Origin: Bacillota bacterium
Lineage (GTDB): Bacteria > Bacillota > Clostridia > Christensenellales > CAG-138
Assembly: GCA_023395595.1 (NCBI GenBank)
Contig: JAEWYO010000058.1
Span: 1-37,551, forward strand
Direction: 5' to 3'
DNA length: 37,551 nucleotides
Shown: piece after piece, positions 1 to 8,782 of the stretch
Layout of the letters: each line of letters starts with the position of its first letter
How positions within the stretch are numbered: position 1 is the stretch's first letter
Translations under genes and position numbers: made by a program
The notes under the pieces: model-generated
Database searches by the model: none
What the model was told of the DNA's origin: nothing
The model's input: only the letters and a program-made list of their open reading frames with translations

Positions 1-37
1 TGAAAGGGCGGTGTCTTGACCGCTTGACCACGGGGCC
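1..37 (-). tRNA. tRNA-Glu(TTC), partial (3' part outside the window)
   Basis: The reverse complement begins GGCCCCGTGGTCAAGCGGTC, the usual 5' half of a bacterial tRNA-Glu: 7-nt acceptor strand, D-arm, then an anticodon stem CCGCC and loop CTTTCA. Counting from base 37, the anticodon at tRNA positions 34-36 falls on bases 4-2 and reads TTC. The 3' half lies beyond the left edge. It follows tRNA-Pro by five bases and is probably in the same transcript. Confidence 0.85.
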
Positions 38-42
38 ACTTC

Positions 43-119
43 TGGTCGGGGTGAAAGGATTTGAACCTTCGGCCCCATGCTCCCAAAGCACGTGCGCTAC
101 CGGACTGCGCTACACCCCG
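43..119 (-). tRNA. tRNA-Pro(TGG), complete, CCA encoded
   Basis: The minus strand reads a full cloverleaf. Acceptor strand CGGGGTG pairs with CACCCCG, then come discriminator A and an encoded CCA at 45-43. The anticodon loop CTTTGGGAG gives anticodon TGG (Pro), and the T-arm contains GGTTCAAATCC. Without the CCA the gene is 46-119. It is the first gene of a tRNA cluster that runs off the left edge. Confidence 0.95.
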
Positions 120-150
120 AAGATGGCGCACCGCTTTTCGCGACTTTCAT

Positions 151-179
151 AATATACAACAAGCTCATTAAATTGTCAA
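151..179 (-). promoter_or_regulatory. sigma-A-type promoter for the tRNA cluster
   Basis: On the minus strand TTGACA (179-174) is followed by a 17-bp spacer and TATATT (156-151), placing the transcription start about 25 bp before tRNA-Pro. It is back to back with the miaB promoter. Confidence 0.75.
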
Positions 180-220
180 CACGGAAAACACAAAAATCTT
201 TCATTCGATTTGAGAATTCA

Positions 221-229
221 TGCTATAAT
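221..229 (+). promoter_or_regulatory. extended -10 promoter of the miaB-mutS operon
   Basis: TGCTATAAT is a consensus -10 (224-229) with a TGn extension. No good -35 lies 16-18 bp upstream, so the extended -10 probably compensates. It also argues against translation starts at 210 or 228, which would lie in or before the promoter. Confidence 0.6.
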
Positions 230-257
230 GGAGCAAGCTGAAATGGAGTGTACTAAC

Positions 258-1613
258 ATGGAACAAAAATCGCCTTTGCGCAACCATTTTGAACATGGAC
301 AGCGCTTATATTATATCGAAACGTTTGGCTGCCAGATGAATGTGCGGGACAGCGAAACCGCGGCAGGATTGCTGGAAACAGTGGGCTTTTCGCGCGGAAC
401 CGACAAGGAAACCGCGGATTTGATCCTCTTTAACACCTGCTGTGTACGTGACCATGCAGAGAAACGCGTGTTCGGCAACATTGGCGCGCTCAAAGAGCTC
501 AAAGACGAAAACCCGAATCTCATCATCGGCGTTTTTGGTTGCATGATGCAACAGCAGGAGGTCGCCGAGAAACTGTATAAACGCTTTCCTTTTGTGGATA
601 TTGTGTTCGGAACGAACCTTCTTTCGCGTCTGCCCTCGTTTGTAGAGAGCGCGGATTCCGGCGCGCGCACGCTCGCCGTGGACGAGAACAACATCCAAAA
701 CGAGGACGATCTGCCGAGCATCCGAACGGGGAAGATCAACGCTTTTATCAACATCAACTTTGGGTGCGATAATTTTTGCACGTATTGTATCGTACCATTT
801 GTCCGCGGACGTGAGCGCTCCCGCGAGATGGCAGCGGTGGTTGAGGAAGCAAAAAATCTTGTTTCGGAAGGCTATAGTGAGATTACGTTGCTGGGGCAAA
901 ACGTAAATTCCTATGGAAAAGACCTACCGGATGCGTCATTTGCGAAGCTTCTTTCGCTTGTTTCTGAGGTGGAGGGGCTCAAACGCATTCGCTTCATGAC
1001 CTCGCACCCGAAGGATTTGACCGACGAAATGATTGCCGCCATGGCAACTTTGCCAAACGTTTGCCACCATGTGCATCTGCCGATGCAGAGCGGTTCCAAT
1101 GAAATTCTCAAGCTGATGAACCGCAAATACACGCGTGAACGTTATCTGGAGATCGCCGAAAAACTGCACGCCGCCATGCCGGATGTGGAGCTGACGACGG
1201 ATATTATTGTTGGATTCCCCGGCGAAACAGAGGAGGATTTCCTTCAAACGCTCGATTTGGTCGAGCGGGTGGGGTTTGCCTCTGCGTTCACCTTCAAGTA
1301 TTCTCCGCGCAAGGGAACGCGCGCAGCCAGCATGGAAGATCAGGTGCCGGACGTAGTCAAACGCGAGCGGCTGCATCGGCTCAACGAATTGCAGGAGCGA
1401 AAGTCGCGCGAGAACAATGAGAAATACGTTGGTGTAACAGGAATCGTCCATGTGGAGGACTGTGACCTACGAAACGAGCCTATCTGCTACGGCAAGTTTT
1501 CAAACTTTAAGATGGTGTATTTCGCGGGAACGCCGGAATTGATCGGCACCTATGTTCCTGTCACGATTACCAACGTTCGAAAGAATTCTCTCTACGGCAA
1601 GATTGCTGATTAG
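258..1613 (+). CDS. miaB: tRNA-2-methylthio-N6-dimethylallyladenosine synthase MiaB
   Basis: Radical SAM methylthiotransferase, 451 aa. It converts i6A37 of tRNAs reading UNN codons to ms2i6A37, the step after MiaA, whose gene is in the same operon. The N-terminal UPF0004 domain has cluster cysteines at C25 (FGCQMN), C61 (NTCCVRD) and C95 (FGCMM). The radical SAM triad is C170, C174 and C177 in CDNFCTYC, followed by PFVRGRERSR. A C-terminal TRAM-like segment covers roughly residues 380-451. ATG 258 is chosen because GGAG at 245-248 is nine bases upstream and because earlier in-frame TTG/ATG codons overlap the -10 box. It is the first gene of the operon, 39 bp before the YlbF/YmcA-like gene. 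Length and motifs are normal for MiaB, and all cluster ligands are present. Confidence 0.97.
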   Translation: MEQKSPLRNHFEHGQRLYYIETFGCQMNVRDSETAAGLLETVGFSRGTDKETADLILFNTCCVRDHAEKRVFGNIGALKELKDENPNLIIGVFGCMMQQQEVAEKLYKRFPFVDIVFGTNLLSRLPSFVESADSGARTLAVDENNIQNEDDLPSIRTGKINAFININFGCDNFCTYCIVPFVRGRERSREMAAVVEEAKNLVSEGYSEITLLGQNVNSYGKDLPDASFAKLLSLVSEVEGLKRIRFMTSHPKDLTDEMIAAMATLPNVCHHVHLPMQSGSNEILKLMNRKYTRERYLEIAEKLHAAMPDVELTTDIIVGFPGETEEDFLQTLDLVERVGFASAFTFKYSPRKGTRAASMEDQVPDVVKRERLHRLNELQERKSRENNEKYVGVTGIVHVEDCDLRNEPICYGKFSNFKMVYFAGTPELIGTYVPVTITNVRKNSLYGKIAD

Positions 1614-1652
1614 CAAAGCACAACAAACCGGAATTCGGAGGAGATAAAAATC

Positions 1653-2042
1653 ATGATTGAACTGGCAAGAGAACTTGGATTGGCGCTCGCCAACTCGTGT
1701 GAATTCACCCAAATGAAGCAGGCGCAGAGCGCATTTGAGCAAAACGAAGCCATTGCGCTGCTCATGCAGGAACTCAACGAGAAACGTGACCGATTGATCG
1801 GCATTCTTTCGGATGAAGAGGGAGATGATCTAGAAGCGGTTTCGCTGACCAACGATATCGACCGTCTCGAAGCGCAACTGAAAGAAAGCCCTCTCTATAG
1901 CGAACTCATCTCCGCACAAAATGCATTTTCCGCCGTTTTAACTGCGGTCAACGACGAAATAAATGCCTGCATCGGCGCAGAAACCAGCGCAAGCAGGAGT
2001 TGTGCCGGAGATTGTGGCAGTTGCGGCGGCTGCAAGCACTAA
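1653..2042 (+). CDS. ymcA: YlbF/YmcA (RicA/RicF) family protein with C-terminal Cys cluster
   Basis: A 129-aa, mostly helical protein of the YlbF/YmcA family (DUF964). In Bacillus subtilis YmcA, YlbF and YaaT form an Fe-S-containing complex that affects RNase Y-dependent RNA processing and development. Residues 1-110 carry the family signature (MIELARELGLAL..., then a helix rich in Q, A, E and L). The tail has C117, C121, C124 and C127 (CX3CX2CX2C), a plausible Fe-S ligand set like that reported for the Ric proteins. The gene directly after miaB and before mutS matches the position of ymcA in B. subtilis, where cotE lies between ymcA and mutS. GGAGGAG lies ahead of ATG 1653. The family is clear. 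Calling it the YmcA paralogue rather than YlbF rests on gene order. Confidence 0.82.
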   Translation: MIELARELGLALANSCEFTQMKQAQSAFEQNEAIALLMQELNEKRDRLIGILSDEEGDDLEAVSLTNDIDRLEAQLKESPLYSELISAQNAFSAVLTAVNDEINACIGAETSASRSCAGDCGSCGGCKH

Positions 2043-2099
2043 GCCGCCTAAACGAACGTCATAAATCGATTGCGTCTGACCCGAACGACGGAGGAATGA

Positions 2100-4706
2100 A
2101 TGCCAGCTTCGATGACGCCGATGATGCGGCAATATCTGGAACTCAAGGATAAATACAGCGATTGTCTGCTGTTTTTTCGCCTCGGTGATTTTTATGAAAT
2201 GTTTTTTGAGGATGCAAAGACTGCCGCAAAAGAGCTTGATCTCGTATTAACAGGGCGCGATTGCGGTCTGAGTGAGCGTGCACCGATGTGCGGAGTGCCG
2301 TATCACGCGGTAGACAACTACGTTTCCAAGCTCATCGAAAAAGGATATAAAGTTGCGATCTGTGAGCAGGTGGAGGACCCGGCACTCGCCAAAGGTTTGG
2401 TAGAGCGCGATGTCATCCGCATCATCACGCCGGGTACGGTGATCGAAGATCGCATGCTCGAAGAAGGGCAAAACAGCTATATCGCATCCATCGCAATTGG
2501 TGATAGCGTCATCGGGCTTGCGTATGCGGATGTTTCGACCGGTGAGTTCTATTTGTTGCAGTTGAGTGGAAAACAACCATCGGTTGCGCTGTTGGATGAA
2601 CTTGAGCGAATCCGCCCGCGTGAGATCATCGCGGAACCCTCGCTCTTTTTACAGCAACTTTTGTCACGCCAGATTTCGTCTTCCTACTATCTGGATCAAT
2701 ACGGTGCAAACGCCTTTTTACCGGAAAATGCACGAGACATACTCAAGCGACATTTTAACGTGAGCTCGCTCTCCGGCTTTGGCGCGGAGGACGCACCATA
2801 CGCCGTCTCTGCCGCCGGTGCGCTGATGCGCTATCTGGACGAAACGCAGAAGAATGCGCTTTCGCACATCCGTGGCATACGCTTGCTCAACCGTAGCAGC
2901 TATATGGTGCTGGACGCAACCACGCGGCGCAATCTGGAACTCACGCAGCCGCTTCGTTTCGGCGGGAACAAGAAAAACACGCTCATCCACCTGCTTGATC
3001 ATGCAAAGACCGGCATGGGCGGCAGAATGCTCCGCGACTGGGTGGATCGCCCGCTGCAATCAATTCAGGAAATTGAACGCCGACTGGATGCAGTGGATCA
3101 ATTCAAGGAGAATCTGACCCAGCGTAAACAGCTGCAAGACTTGCTACACGGCATGTATGATATCGAGCGACTTTGCAGCAAGATTGTATACGGCTCCGTC
3201 AATGCGCGGGACTGTGTTGCTCTGATTCAAACCATGGAACGCGTACCACTCATCAAGGAATCTTTGCGCGCAAACGATAGCGCCGCGCTGGAAGATATTT
3301 CCAGCTCACTTGACGAGATGGAGGACGTGCTTCAACTGCTGTTTTCCGCCATTACGGAGGAGCCTCCGGCTACGCTCAAAGACGGCGGATTCATCCGCAC
3401 TGGCTATAGCCCGGAGGTGGACGAGCTCAGGAGCATCGCGGAGAATTCTCAAGCCTGGCTGGAGAATTATGAAGCGTCGCAGCGCGAGAGCACAAAGATC
3501 AAATCCTTGCGTGTGAGCTATAACCGCGTGTTCGGGTATTATATCGAGGTCACGAAATCGTATCTGGCGCAGGTGCCGTATGAATACGAACGCAAGCAGA
3601 CGCTGGCCAATGCCGAGCGGTATGTCACACCGGAACTCAAGGAGATGGAGCAGAAAATTCTCGGTGCTAAGGATCGCCTCGTCGTTCTGGAAAACGAGTT
3701 GTTCAACGGTATTCGAGAGGTGCTGGTCAGCTGCACGGGCAGACTTCAATCAAACGGCGCACTGATCGCCCAACTTGACTGCTATGTTTCCCTTGCGGAA
3801 GTTGCAGCAAACTATGGTTACTGCCGTCCCGTCTGGAACCAACAGGGTAGAATCAAGATTGTCAACGGCCGCCATCCGGTCATTGAACGCGCGATGAAGG
3901 ACCCGTTTGTGCCAAATGATGTGTTGCTCAACCGCACAGACGACCGGTTGTTGATCATCACCGGCCCAAATATGGCGGGTAAGAGCACATATATGCGCCA
4001 AACCGCGTTGATTGCGCTGATGGCACACATCGGTTCGTTTGTGCCCGCGATGGAAGCGGATCTTTCCATTGTCGATCGCATCTTCACGCGAATCGGTGCC
4101 AGCGACGATCTCTCGTCCGGTCAAAGTACATTCATGGTGGAGATGAGCGAGGTCGCCAATATTCTTCACAACGCAAGCGAGAGTAGCCTGCTCATCCTCG
4201 ATGAAATCGGCAGAGGAACCAGCACATTTGACGGGCTCAGCATCGCCTGGTCGGTGCTGGAATACATCGCAGACGCAAAGAAATGCGGCGCAAAAGCTCT
4301 GTTTGCCACGCATTATCATGAGTTGACCGAGCTCGAAGGCGAACTGCCGGGCGTGAAAAACTTCCGCGTCACGGTTCGTGAAATCGGCGAAGATATCGTG
4401 TTTTTGCGCAAGATTGTGCGCGGCGGCGCCGACCAAAGCTTCGGCATTCAGGTGGCGCGTCTCGCCGGGCTGCCTGAGGCAGTACTTGCACGCGCAAAAG
4501 AAATTCTTGAAAAGCTGGAATCGGCGGACATCGCGGCAAAACGCGAGCCAGCAAAGATTGAAACCAGCGTACAACCCTCGCTCTTGGACGAAAGCGGAGA
4601 GGAGAGCGCGCTGCGCATCCTTCGAGAAATGGACGTAAATCATTTGACGCCGCTTGAGGCGCTCAATCAGCTTTTCGCTCTACACGCGATGCTTCGACAC
4701 ACATAA
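2100..4706 (+). CDS. mutS: DNA mismatch repair ATPase MutS
   Basis: MutS, 868 aa, recognises base mismatches and small loops and recruits MutL. The mismatch-wedge motif F31-Y32-E33 lies in GDFYEMF near the N-terminus. Connector, lever and clamp domains fill the middle. The ATPase has Walker A GPNMAGKST from residue 622, Walker B LLILDEIGRGTSTFDG around D701-E702, and the ATHYHELTEL segment after it. The C-terminal tail has the usual dimerisation region (LNQLFALH). ATG 2100 has GGAGG five bases upstream. ATG 2112 in the same frame is possible but sits 17 bases from that site. It is 57 bp after the YmcA-like gene and 24 bp before mutL, so the three are probably co-transcribed. Full length, with no missing motif. 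Confidence 0.98.
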   Translation: MPASMTPMMRQYLELKDKYSDCLLFFRLGDFYEMFFEDAKTAAKELDLVLTGRDCGLSERAPMCGVPYHAVDNYVSKLIEKGYKVAICEQVEDPALAKGLVERDVIRIITPGTVIEDRMLEEGQNSYIASIAIGDSVIGLAYADVSTGEFYLLQLSGKQPSVALLDELERIRPREIIAEPSLFLQQLLSRQISSSYYLDQYGANAFLPENARDILKRHFNVSSLSGFGAEDAPYAVSAAGALMRYLDETQKNALSHIRGIRLLNRSSYMVLDATTRRNLELTQPLRFGGNKKNTLIHLLDHAKTGMGGRMLRDWVDRPLQSIQEIERRLDAVDQFKENLTQRKQLQDLLHGMYDIERLCSKIVYGSVNARDCVALIQTMERVPLIKESLRANDSAALEDISSSLDEMEDVLQLLFSAITEEPPATLKDGGFIRTGYSPEVDELRSIAENSQAWLENYEASQRESTKIKSLRVSYNRVFGYYIEVTKSYLAQVPYEYERKQTLANAERYVTPELKEMEQKILGAKDRLVVLENELFNGIREVLVSCTGRLQSNGALIAQLDCYVSLAEVAANYGYCRPVWNQQGRIKIVNGRHPVIERAMKDPFVPNDVLLNRTDDRLLIITGPNMAGKSTYMRQTALIALMAHIGSFVPAMEADLSIVDRIFTRIGASDDLSSGQSTFMVEMSEVANILHNASESSLLILDEIGRGTSTFDGLSIAWSVLEYIADAKKCGAKALFATHYHELTELEGELPGVKNFRVTVREIGEDIVFLRKIVRGGADQSFGIQVARLAGLPEAVLARAKEILEKLESADIAAKREPAKIETSVQPSLLDESGEESALRILREMDVNHLTPLEALNQLFALHAMLRHT

Positions 4707-4730
4707 CACGCGAAATTAAACGGAGAATCT

Positions 4731-6539
4731 ATGCCAAAGGTACACGTTTTACCGCCCAGAATTGCAAACCAGATTGCCGCCGGCGAAGTCGTCGAGCGGC
4801 CGAGTTCGGTTGTCAAAGAGCTCGTGGAGAATTCGATTGACGCGGGTGCGACAGCGATTACCATTGAGATTGAAAATGGAGGCTTGGACAGCATCCGCAT
4901 CACCGACAACGGTAGCGGAATCGCGGACGAGGACTGCGAAACGGCATTCCTTCGCCACGCAACCAGCAAGATTTCTTCCGCAAACGATCTCTTTGCGATT
5001 CGCTCGCTCGGCTTTCGCGGGGAAGCGTTGGCTTCCATCGCCGCGGTATCGCGCGTAACACTCCAGACCCAAACCGAAGAGGACGAGCTAGGCACACAAA
5101 TTCGCTACGAAGGCGGAGAACTCATTGAACACAAACGCACCGCCGGAACGCGAGGAACGAGCATCGACATTCGTAACCTTTTTTACAACGTTCCCGCGCG
5201 GCTCAAGTTTGTCAAAAGCGCGCGTGCCGAGAGCGCGGCGATCGGGGACTATATCGCGCGGTTGATTCTCTCCGTGCCGCAGATTGCCGTGCATTATGTC
5301 AACGGAGGGAAGAGTGTCTATCGTTCAACCGGCAACGGCAACGCAAAAGACGCGCTGCTCTCGGTCTATGGTGTAAGTGTGGAGCGTCAACTTTGCCCAG
5401 TTACGTTTGATGATGGCTACTTGAAGATAACGGGGTTTGTCGGTGTGCCGGACCTTGCGCGTGCCAATCGTTCCGGACAGACATTTTTGCTCAACGGGCG
5501 CATCATTCGCTCAAACGCGCTGAGTAATGCACTTTCGCGTTCGTTTGATACGCGGGTATTGATCGGGCGATTCCCGTTTGCGGTGCTGTATATGAGCATT
5601 GCCTATGCCGAAGTCGATGTGAACGTCCATCCCGCAAAGCTGGAAGTTCGTTTCACCGACGAGCAGCGCGTCTCGCGCAGCGTAGTAGTCGGTTGCTCCG
5701 AGGCGCTGATTCGTAGCTATGTTCCGACGATTGAGATTCGCCGGGAGGAGCCAATTCAAGAACAAACGCCGGTGTATACCATCCCGGAAGAAGCGCGCAA
5801 GGTCGATCTTCGTGCGCCGATTACGCAGCCCAGTAGTTCATTGCGTGAGAGCAGCTATGTAGATCTTCCTCCGCGTGTGCCGACTTACCGTTTCCCTGTG
5901 CGCGAGCCGGAAGAGACGCGTCCGCGCCCGGTTCCTGTGTTTCTCACAAAACCAGAGGAACCGCTTCTAGAACCGTTCCACATCGTCGGTTGTGCATTTG
6001 ATACCTACTGGTATGTTCAGCAAGGCGAAAATGTCTATTGCATCGACCAACACGCGGCGCACGAACGGCTTCTTTACGACGCACTGATGGCACGCTCCGC
6101 CGCCGTAGTGTCCCAATCGCTTTTTTTGCCGGAGGATGTACGCCTTCTACCGACGGAAAGTGATGTGTTTTTTACCAACAAAGACGAACTGGAACGCTTT
6201 GGATTCGTGTTTTCGGATGCATCGGAAACAAGCGTAACGTTGCTTGCCGTGCCGCAAATCAACGGGACCGCGCTCAAAACCGCGTTTTTACATGACGTGC
6301 TGGAGTTTCTCTCCTGCTCCGATGAAGCACGCCCGAACGATTGGTTTCGTGATGCAATCGCGCAATCCGCTTGCAAACACGCAATCAAGGCAGGGGAGCG
6401 ACTCTCTCATGAAGAAATTCGCCAACTTCTGGAACGCCTGACAGGGCAGGATTCCCTTTTGACCTGCCCACATGGACGTCCTGTTGCGGTTCGTTTCACA
6501 AAGACGGACATCGAAAAGATGTTCAAGCGCGTGCTTTAA
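4731..6539 (+). CDS. mutL: DNA mismatch repair endonuclease MutL
   Basis: MutL, 602 aa, a GHKL ATPase that links MutS to strand excision. N-terminal ATPase motifs are ELVENSIDAGA, DNGSGI, HATSKI and GFRGEALASIAAVS. The C-terminal domain has the metal-dependent endonuclease motif DQHAAHE (about residues 439-445) together with ACKHAIKAGE and CPHGRP near residue 578. MutL therefore probably nicks DNA itself, as in organisms without MutH; no MutH gene is seen here. The Pro-rich region around residues 330-410 is the expected flexible linker. GGAG lies five bases before ATG 4731. Confidence 0.98.
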   Translation: MPKVHVLPPRIANQIAAGEVVERPSSVVKELVENSIDAGATAITIEIENGGLDSIRITDNGSGIADEDCETAFLRHATSKISSANDLFAIRSLGFRGEALASIAAVSRVTLQTQTEEDELGTQIRYEGGELIEHKRTAGTRGTSIDIRNLFYNVPARLKFVKSARAESAAIGDYIARLILSVPQIAVHYVNGGKSVYRSTGNGNAKDALLSVYGVSVERQLCPVTFDDGYLKITGFVGVPDLARANRSGQTFLLNGRIIRSNALSNALSRSFDTRVLIGRFPFAVLYMSIAYAEVDVNVHPAKLEVRFTDEQRVSRSVVVGCSEALIRSYVPTIEIRREEPIQEQTPVYTIPEEARKVDLRAPITQPSSSLRESSYVDLPPRVPTYRFPVREPEETRPRPVPVFLTKPEEPLLEPFHIVGCAFDTYWYVQQGENVYCIDQHAAHERLLYDALMARSAAVVSQSLFLPEDVRLLPTESDVFFTNKDELERFGFVFSDASETSVTLLAVPQINGTALKTAFLHDVLEFLSCSDEARPNDWFRDAIAQSACKHAIKAGERLSHEEIRQLLERLTGQDSLLTCPHGRPVAVRFTKTDIEKMFKRVL

Positions 6540-6557
6540 AACACGGCGCGCAACGAT

Positions 6558-7532
6558 ATGGAATCTGTATCACAACGGCAAAGGATCGTTTGCATTGTAG
6601 GTCCGACCGCCTGCCACAAAACAGAGCTTTCAATTCAACTTGCAAAGCGTATCGACGGAGAGATCGTTTCCGCGGACTCTGTGCAGGTTTATTTTGGTAT
6701 GGATATCGGCTCCGCAAAGCCAACATTGGAAGAACGGCAGGGGGTTCGGCACCATTTGATCGATTGCTTGCCTATCGTCACGCCAGAATTCTCCGCGGCC
6801 ATGTTTCGAAACATGGCGAGTGAAGCAATCGACGGCATCGTATCGCGCGGACATGTTCCAATCGTCGTCGGCGGCAGCGGGCTGTATGTCAACGCGCTGA
6901 CCTATCCGCTCGGTTTCGCAATTCTGCGTAACGATACCGCCAGAGAGAACGCCACAATCGAATATGAACGCGATTACGAGGCGGCTTATGCGCGTCTGGC
7001 AAGCGCCGATCCGATCACAGCGCAGAGATTGCATCCCAACGATAAGAAGCGGATCGTCCGTGCGCTGGAAGTGTTCGATTGCTCCGGTCAACCACTTTCC
7101 AGCTTTGGCGCGGATTTTCAGAACAGCGCGTTTGAACAGGCTCCGTTTCAGCCGATGATGATCGGGTTGACAATGGAACGGGATTTGTTGTATCAGCGAA
7201 TCAATCTTCGCGTGGATCGCATGATGGAACAAGGTTTGCTGGAAGAAGCAAAGCACATATTTTACGCAGGATATAGCTCCTCATTACCCGCGATGAAGTC
7301 CATTGGATATCAACAGCTGTTTGGTTTTTTCAGAGGCGAATGCACGCTGCAAGAGGCCGTCGAGAAAATCAAACAAGACACGCGCCATTTTGCCAAGCGG
7401 CAGCTCACCTGGTTTCGTCGGGACGAGCGAATTGTCTGGCACGATGCGACACATTGGGAACAAGCGAAGAGTAGTTTAATCGATCACACTTCGTTGCAAG
7501 CCCAAGATTGGATGAAAGGAATACCATCATGA
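6558..7532 (+). CDS. miaA: tRNA dimethylallyltransferase MiaA with unusual P-loop
   Basis: MiaA, 324 aa, adds a dimethylallyl group to N6 of A37 in tRNAs reading UNN codons, making the substrate of MiaB. Family motifs are SADSVQVYFGMDIGSAKPT, HHLID, VVGGSGLYVNAL, NDKKRIVRALEV and RHFAKRQLTWFRRD. The P-loop reads GPTACHKT: His20 (codon CAC) replaces the almost invariant Gly of GPTA-x-GKT. The rest of the protein is intact, so it is either a tolerated variant or a sequencing error. ATG 6558 follows mutL by 18 bp and has no convincing ribosome site, so translation may be coupled to mutL. The 3' end overlaps the next gene by ATGA. Confidence 0.95.
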   Translation: MESVSQRQRIVCIVGPTACHKTELSIQLAKRIDGEIVSADSVQVYFGMDIGSAKPTLEERQGVRHHLIDCLPIVTPEFSAAMFRNMASEAIDGIVSRGHVPIVVGGSGLYVNALTYPLGFAILRNDTARENATIEYERDYEAAYARLASADPITAQRLHPNDKKRIVRALEVFDCSGQPLSSFGADFQNSAFEQAPFQPMMIGLTMERDLLYQRINLRVDRMMEQGLLEEAKHIFYAGYSSSLPAMKSIGYQQLFGFFRGECTLQEAVEKIKQDTRHFAKRQLTWFRRDERIVWHDATHWEQAKSSLIDHTSLQAQDWMKGIPS

Positions 7533-8779
7533 TAGAAACAACAGATCGCGCACGAGAGCTTGTTTGGAGCGCAGAGCAGTCTTTGACGGACGTTTTTCGA
7601 CGCATCGATGCGATAGAGATGGTCAATCAACAGCGCGTGTTGGAGGCGTTTTGGCAAGAACGTGTGAGTGTACGGCATTTTACGCCAACCACGGGATATG
7701 GCTATGACGACATCGGTAGAGACACGCTGGATCGCGTGTTTGCCCACACCCTGATGGCGCAAAAGGCCCTGGTTCGCCCACAGTTTGTCAACGGAACACA
7801 CGCGATTTTCACCGCGCTGGCCGGGCTTGTTGAGCCCGGGGATCGCATCCTTTCCATCACGGGTGATCCTTACGATACGCTTCTGGAGGCGATCGGGGTG
7901 CGCGGCGACGCGCCAAATTCTCTCAAGCGAATGGGTATTTCGTTCCAATCTGTTTCACTGACGGAACAGGGCAAGATTGATCTGGATTCCATCGAGCAGG
8001 TGGATCGAAGTGCTGTAAAAATCGTCTACGCGCAGCGTTCGCGCGGCTATGCTTGGCGCGAGGCGATTACGATGACGCAGATGAAGGTCGTATTTGACTG
8101 CATACGCAATTGGTTCCCGGAGGCGATGATTCTCGTTGACAATTGTTACGGTGAGTTTGTCGAGGTAACGGAGCCCACTGCGCAGGGCGCAGACATCATC
8201 GCAGGTTCGCTGATCAAAAATCCCGGTGGCGGACTCGCGCCAACCGGCGGATATATCGCAGGCAGGGAAGACCTCATCGACCGCATTGCGCAGCGCATGA
8301 CCGTGCCCGGCATGGGTGCGGAGGTTGGTTCCTATGCGGGAGATTATCGTTTGTTTTATCAGGGATTGTTTCTCGCGCCGCATGTCACGGCGCAGTGCGT
8401 CAAAGGAGCAGCGCTCTTTGCACGCGTGTTTGAGCAGCTCAATCTGCTGACTATGCCGCTCTATGATGCGCATCGATCCGACATTATTCAAGCGGTGCAG
8501 TTTCCGGATGCGGAGTCGCTAGTCGCGTTTTGCCGCAGCATACAAAAAGCGGCCCCGGTGGACAGCTTTGTGTCTCCGGAACCGTGGGATATGCCGGGAT
8601 ATGAAGATCAGGTCGTGATGGCAGCCGGGGCGTTCGTTCAAGGTGCAACCACCGAGCTCAGTGCAGACGGACCGATTCGCGCGCCATACACCGCCTATCT
8701 ACAGGGAGCGCTAACGTATGCGCACGCGCGAATTGCCTGTATGTTGGCTTGCGACGAGCTGATTCGTCAGGGCTTCTAG
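7529..8779 (+). CDS. methionine gamma-lyase/C-S lyase-like PLP enzyme (YnbB family)
   Basis: A 416-aa fold-type I PLP enzyme of the family often annotated 'methionine gamma-lyase family' or 'aluminium resistance protein', YnbB in B. subtilis. The probable Schiff-base lysine is K230 in GSLIKNPGGG. Upstream are the substrate and PLP segments QFVNGTHAIFTAL and VDNCYGEFVE. ATG 7529 is chosen over the in-frame TTG at 7508. It has GAAAGGA upstream and overlaps the miaA stop (ATGA), so the two are translationally coupled. In B. subtilis hfq and hflX lie between miaA and ynbB; neither is present here. The true substrate of this family is not well established. It ends three bases before the convergent lexA stop. 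Confidence 0.88.
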   Translation: MIETTDRARELVWSAEQSLTDVFRRIDAIEMVNQQRVLEAFWQERVSVRHFTPTTGYGYDDIGRDTLDRVFAHTLMAQKALVRPQFVNGTHAIFTALAGLVEPGDRILSITGDPYDTLLEAIGVRGDAPNSLKRMGISFQSVSLTEQGKIDLDSIEQVDRSAVKIVYAQRSRGYAWREAITMTQMKVVFDCIRNWFPEAMILVDNCYGEFVEVTEPTAQGADIIAGSLIKNPGGGLAPTGGYIAGREDLIDRIAQRMTVPGMGAEVGSYAGDYRLFYQGLFLAPHVTAQCVKGAALFARVFEQLNLLTMPLYDAHRSDIIQAVQFPDAESLVAFCRSIQKAAPVDSFVSPEPWDMPGYEDQVVMAAGAFVQGATTELSADGPIRAPYTAYLQGALTYAHARIACMLACDELIRQGF

Positions 8780-8782
8780 GCG

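Noticed and set aside
3750..4643. 297-codon minus-strand frame opposite mutS
   Set aside because: A shadow of the MutS ATPase domain, without start signals or recognisable domain.
6798..6817. parS centromere site
   Set aside because: The palindrome shares only the outer TGTTTC/GAAACA with parS and lacks its centre, so it is not called parS. It is kept only as a low-interest palindrome.
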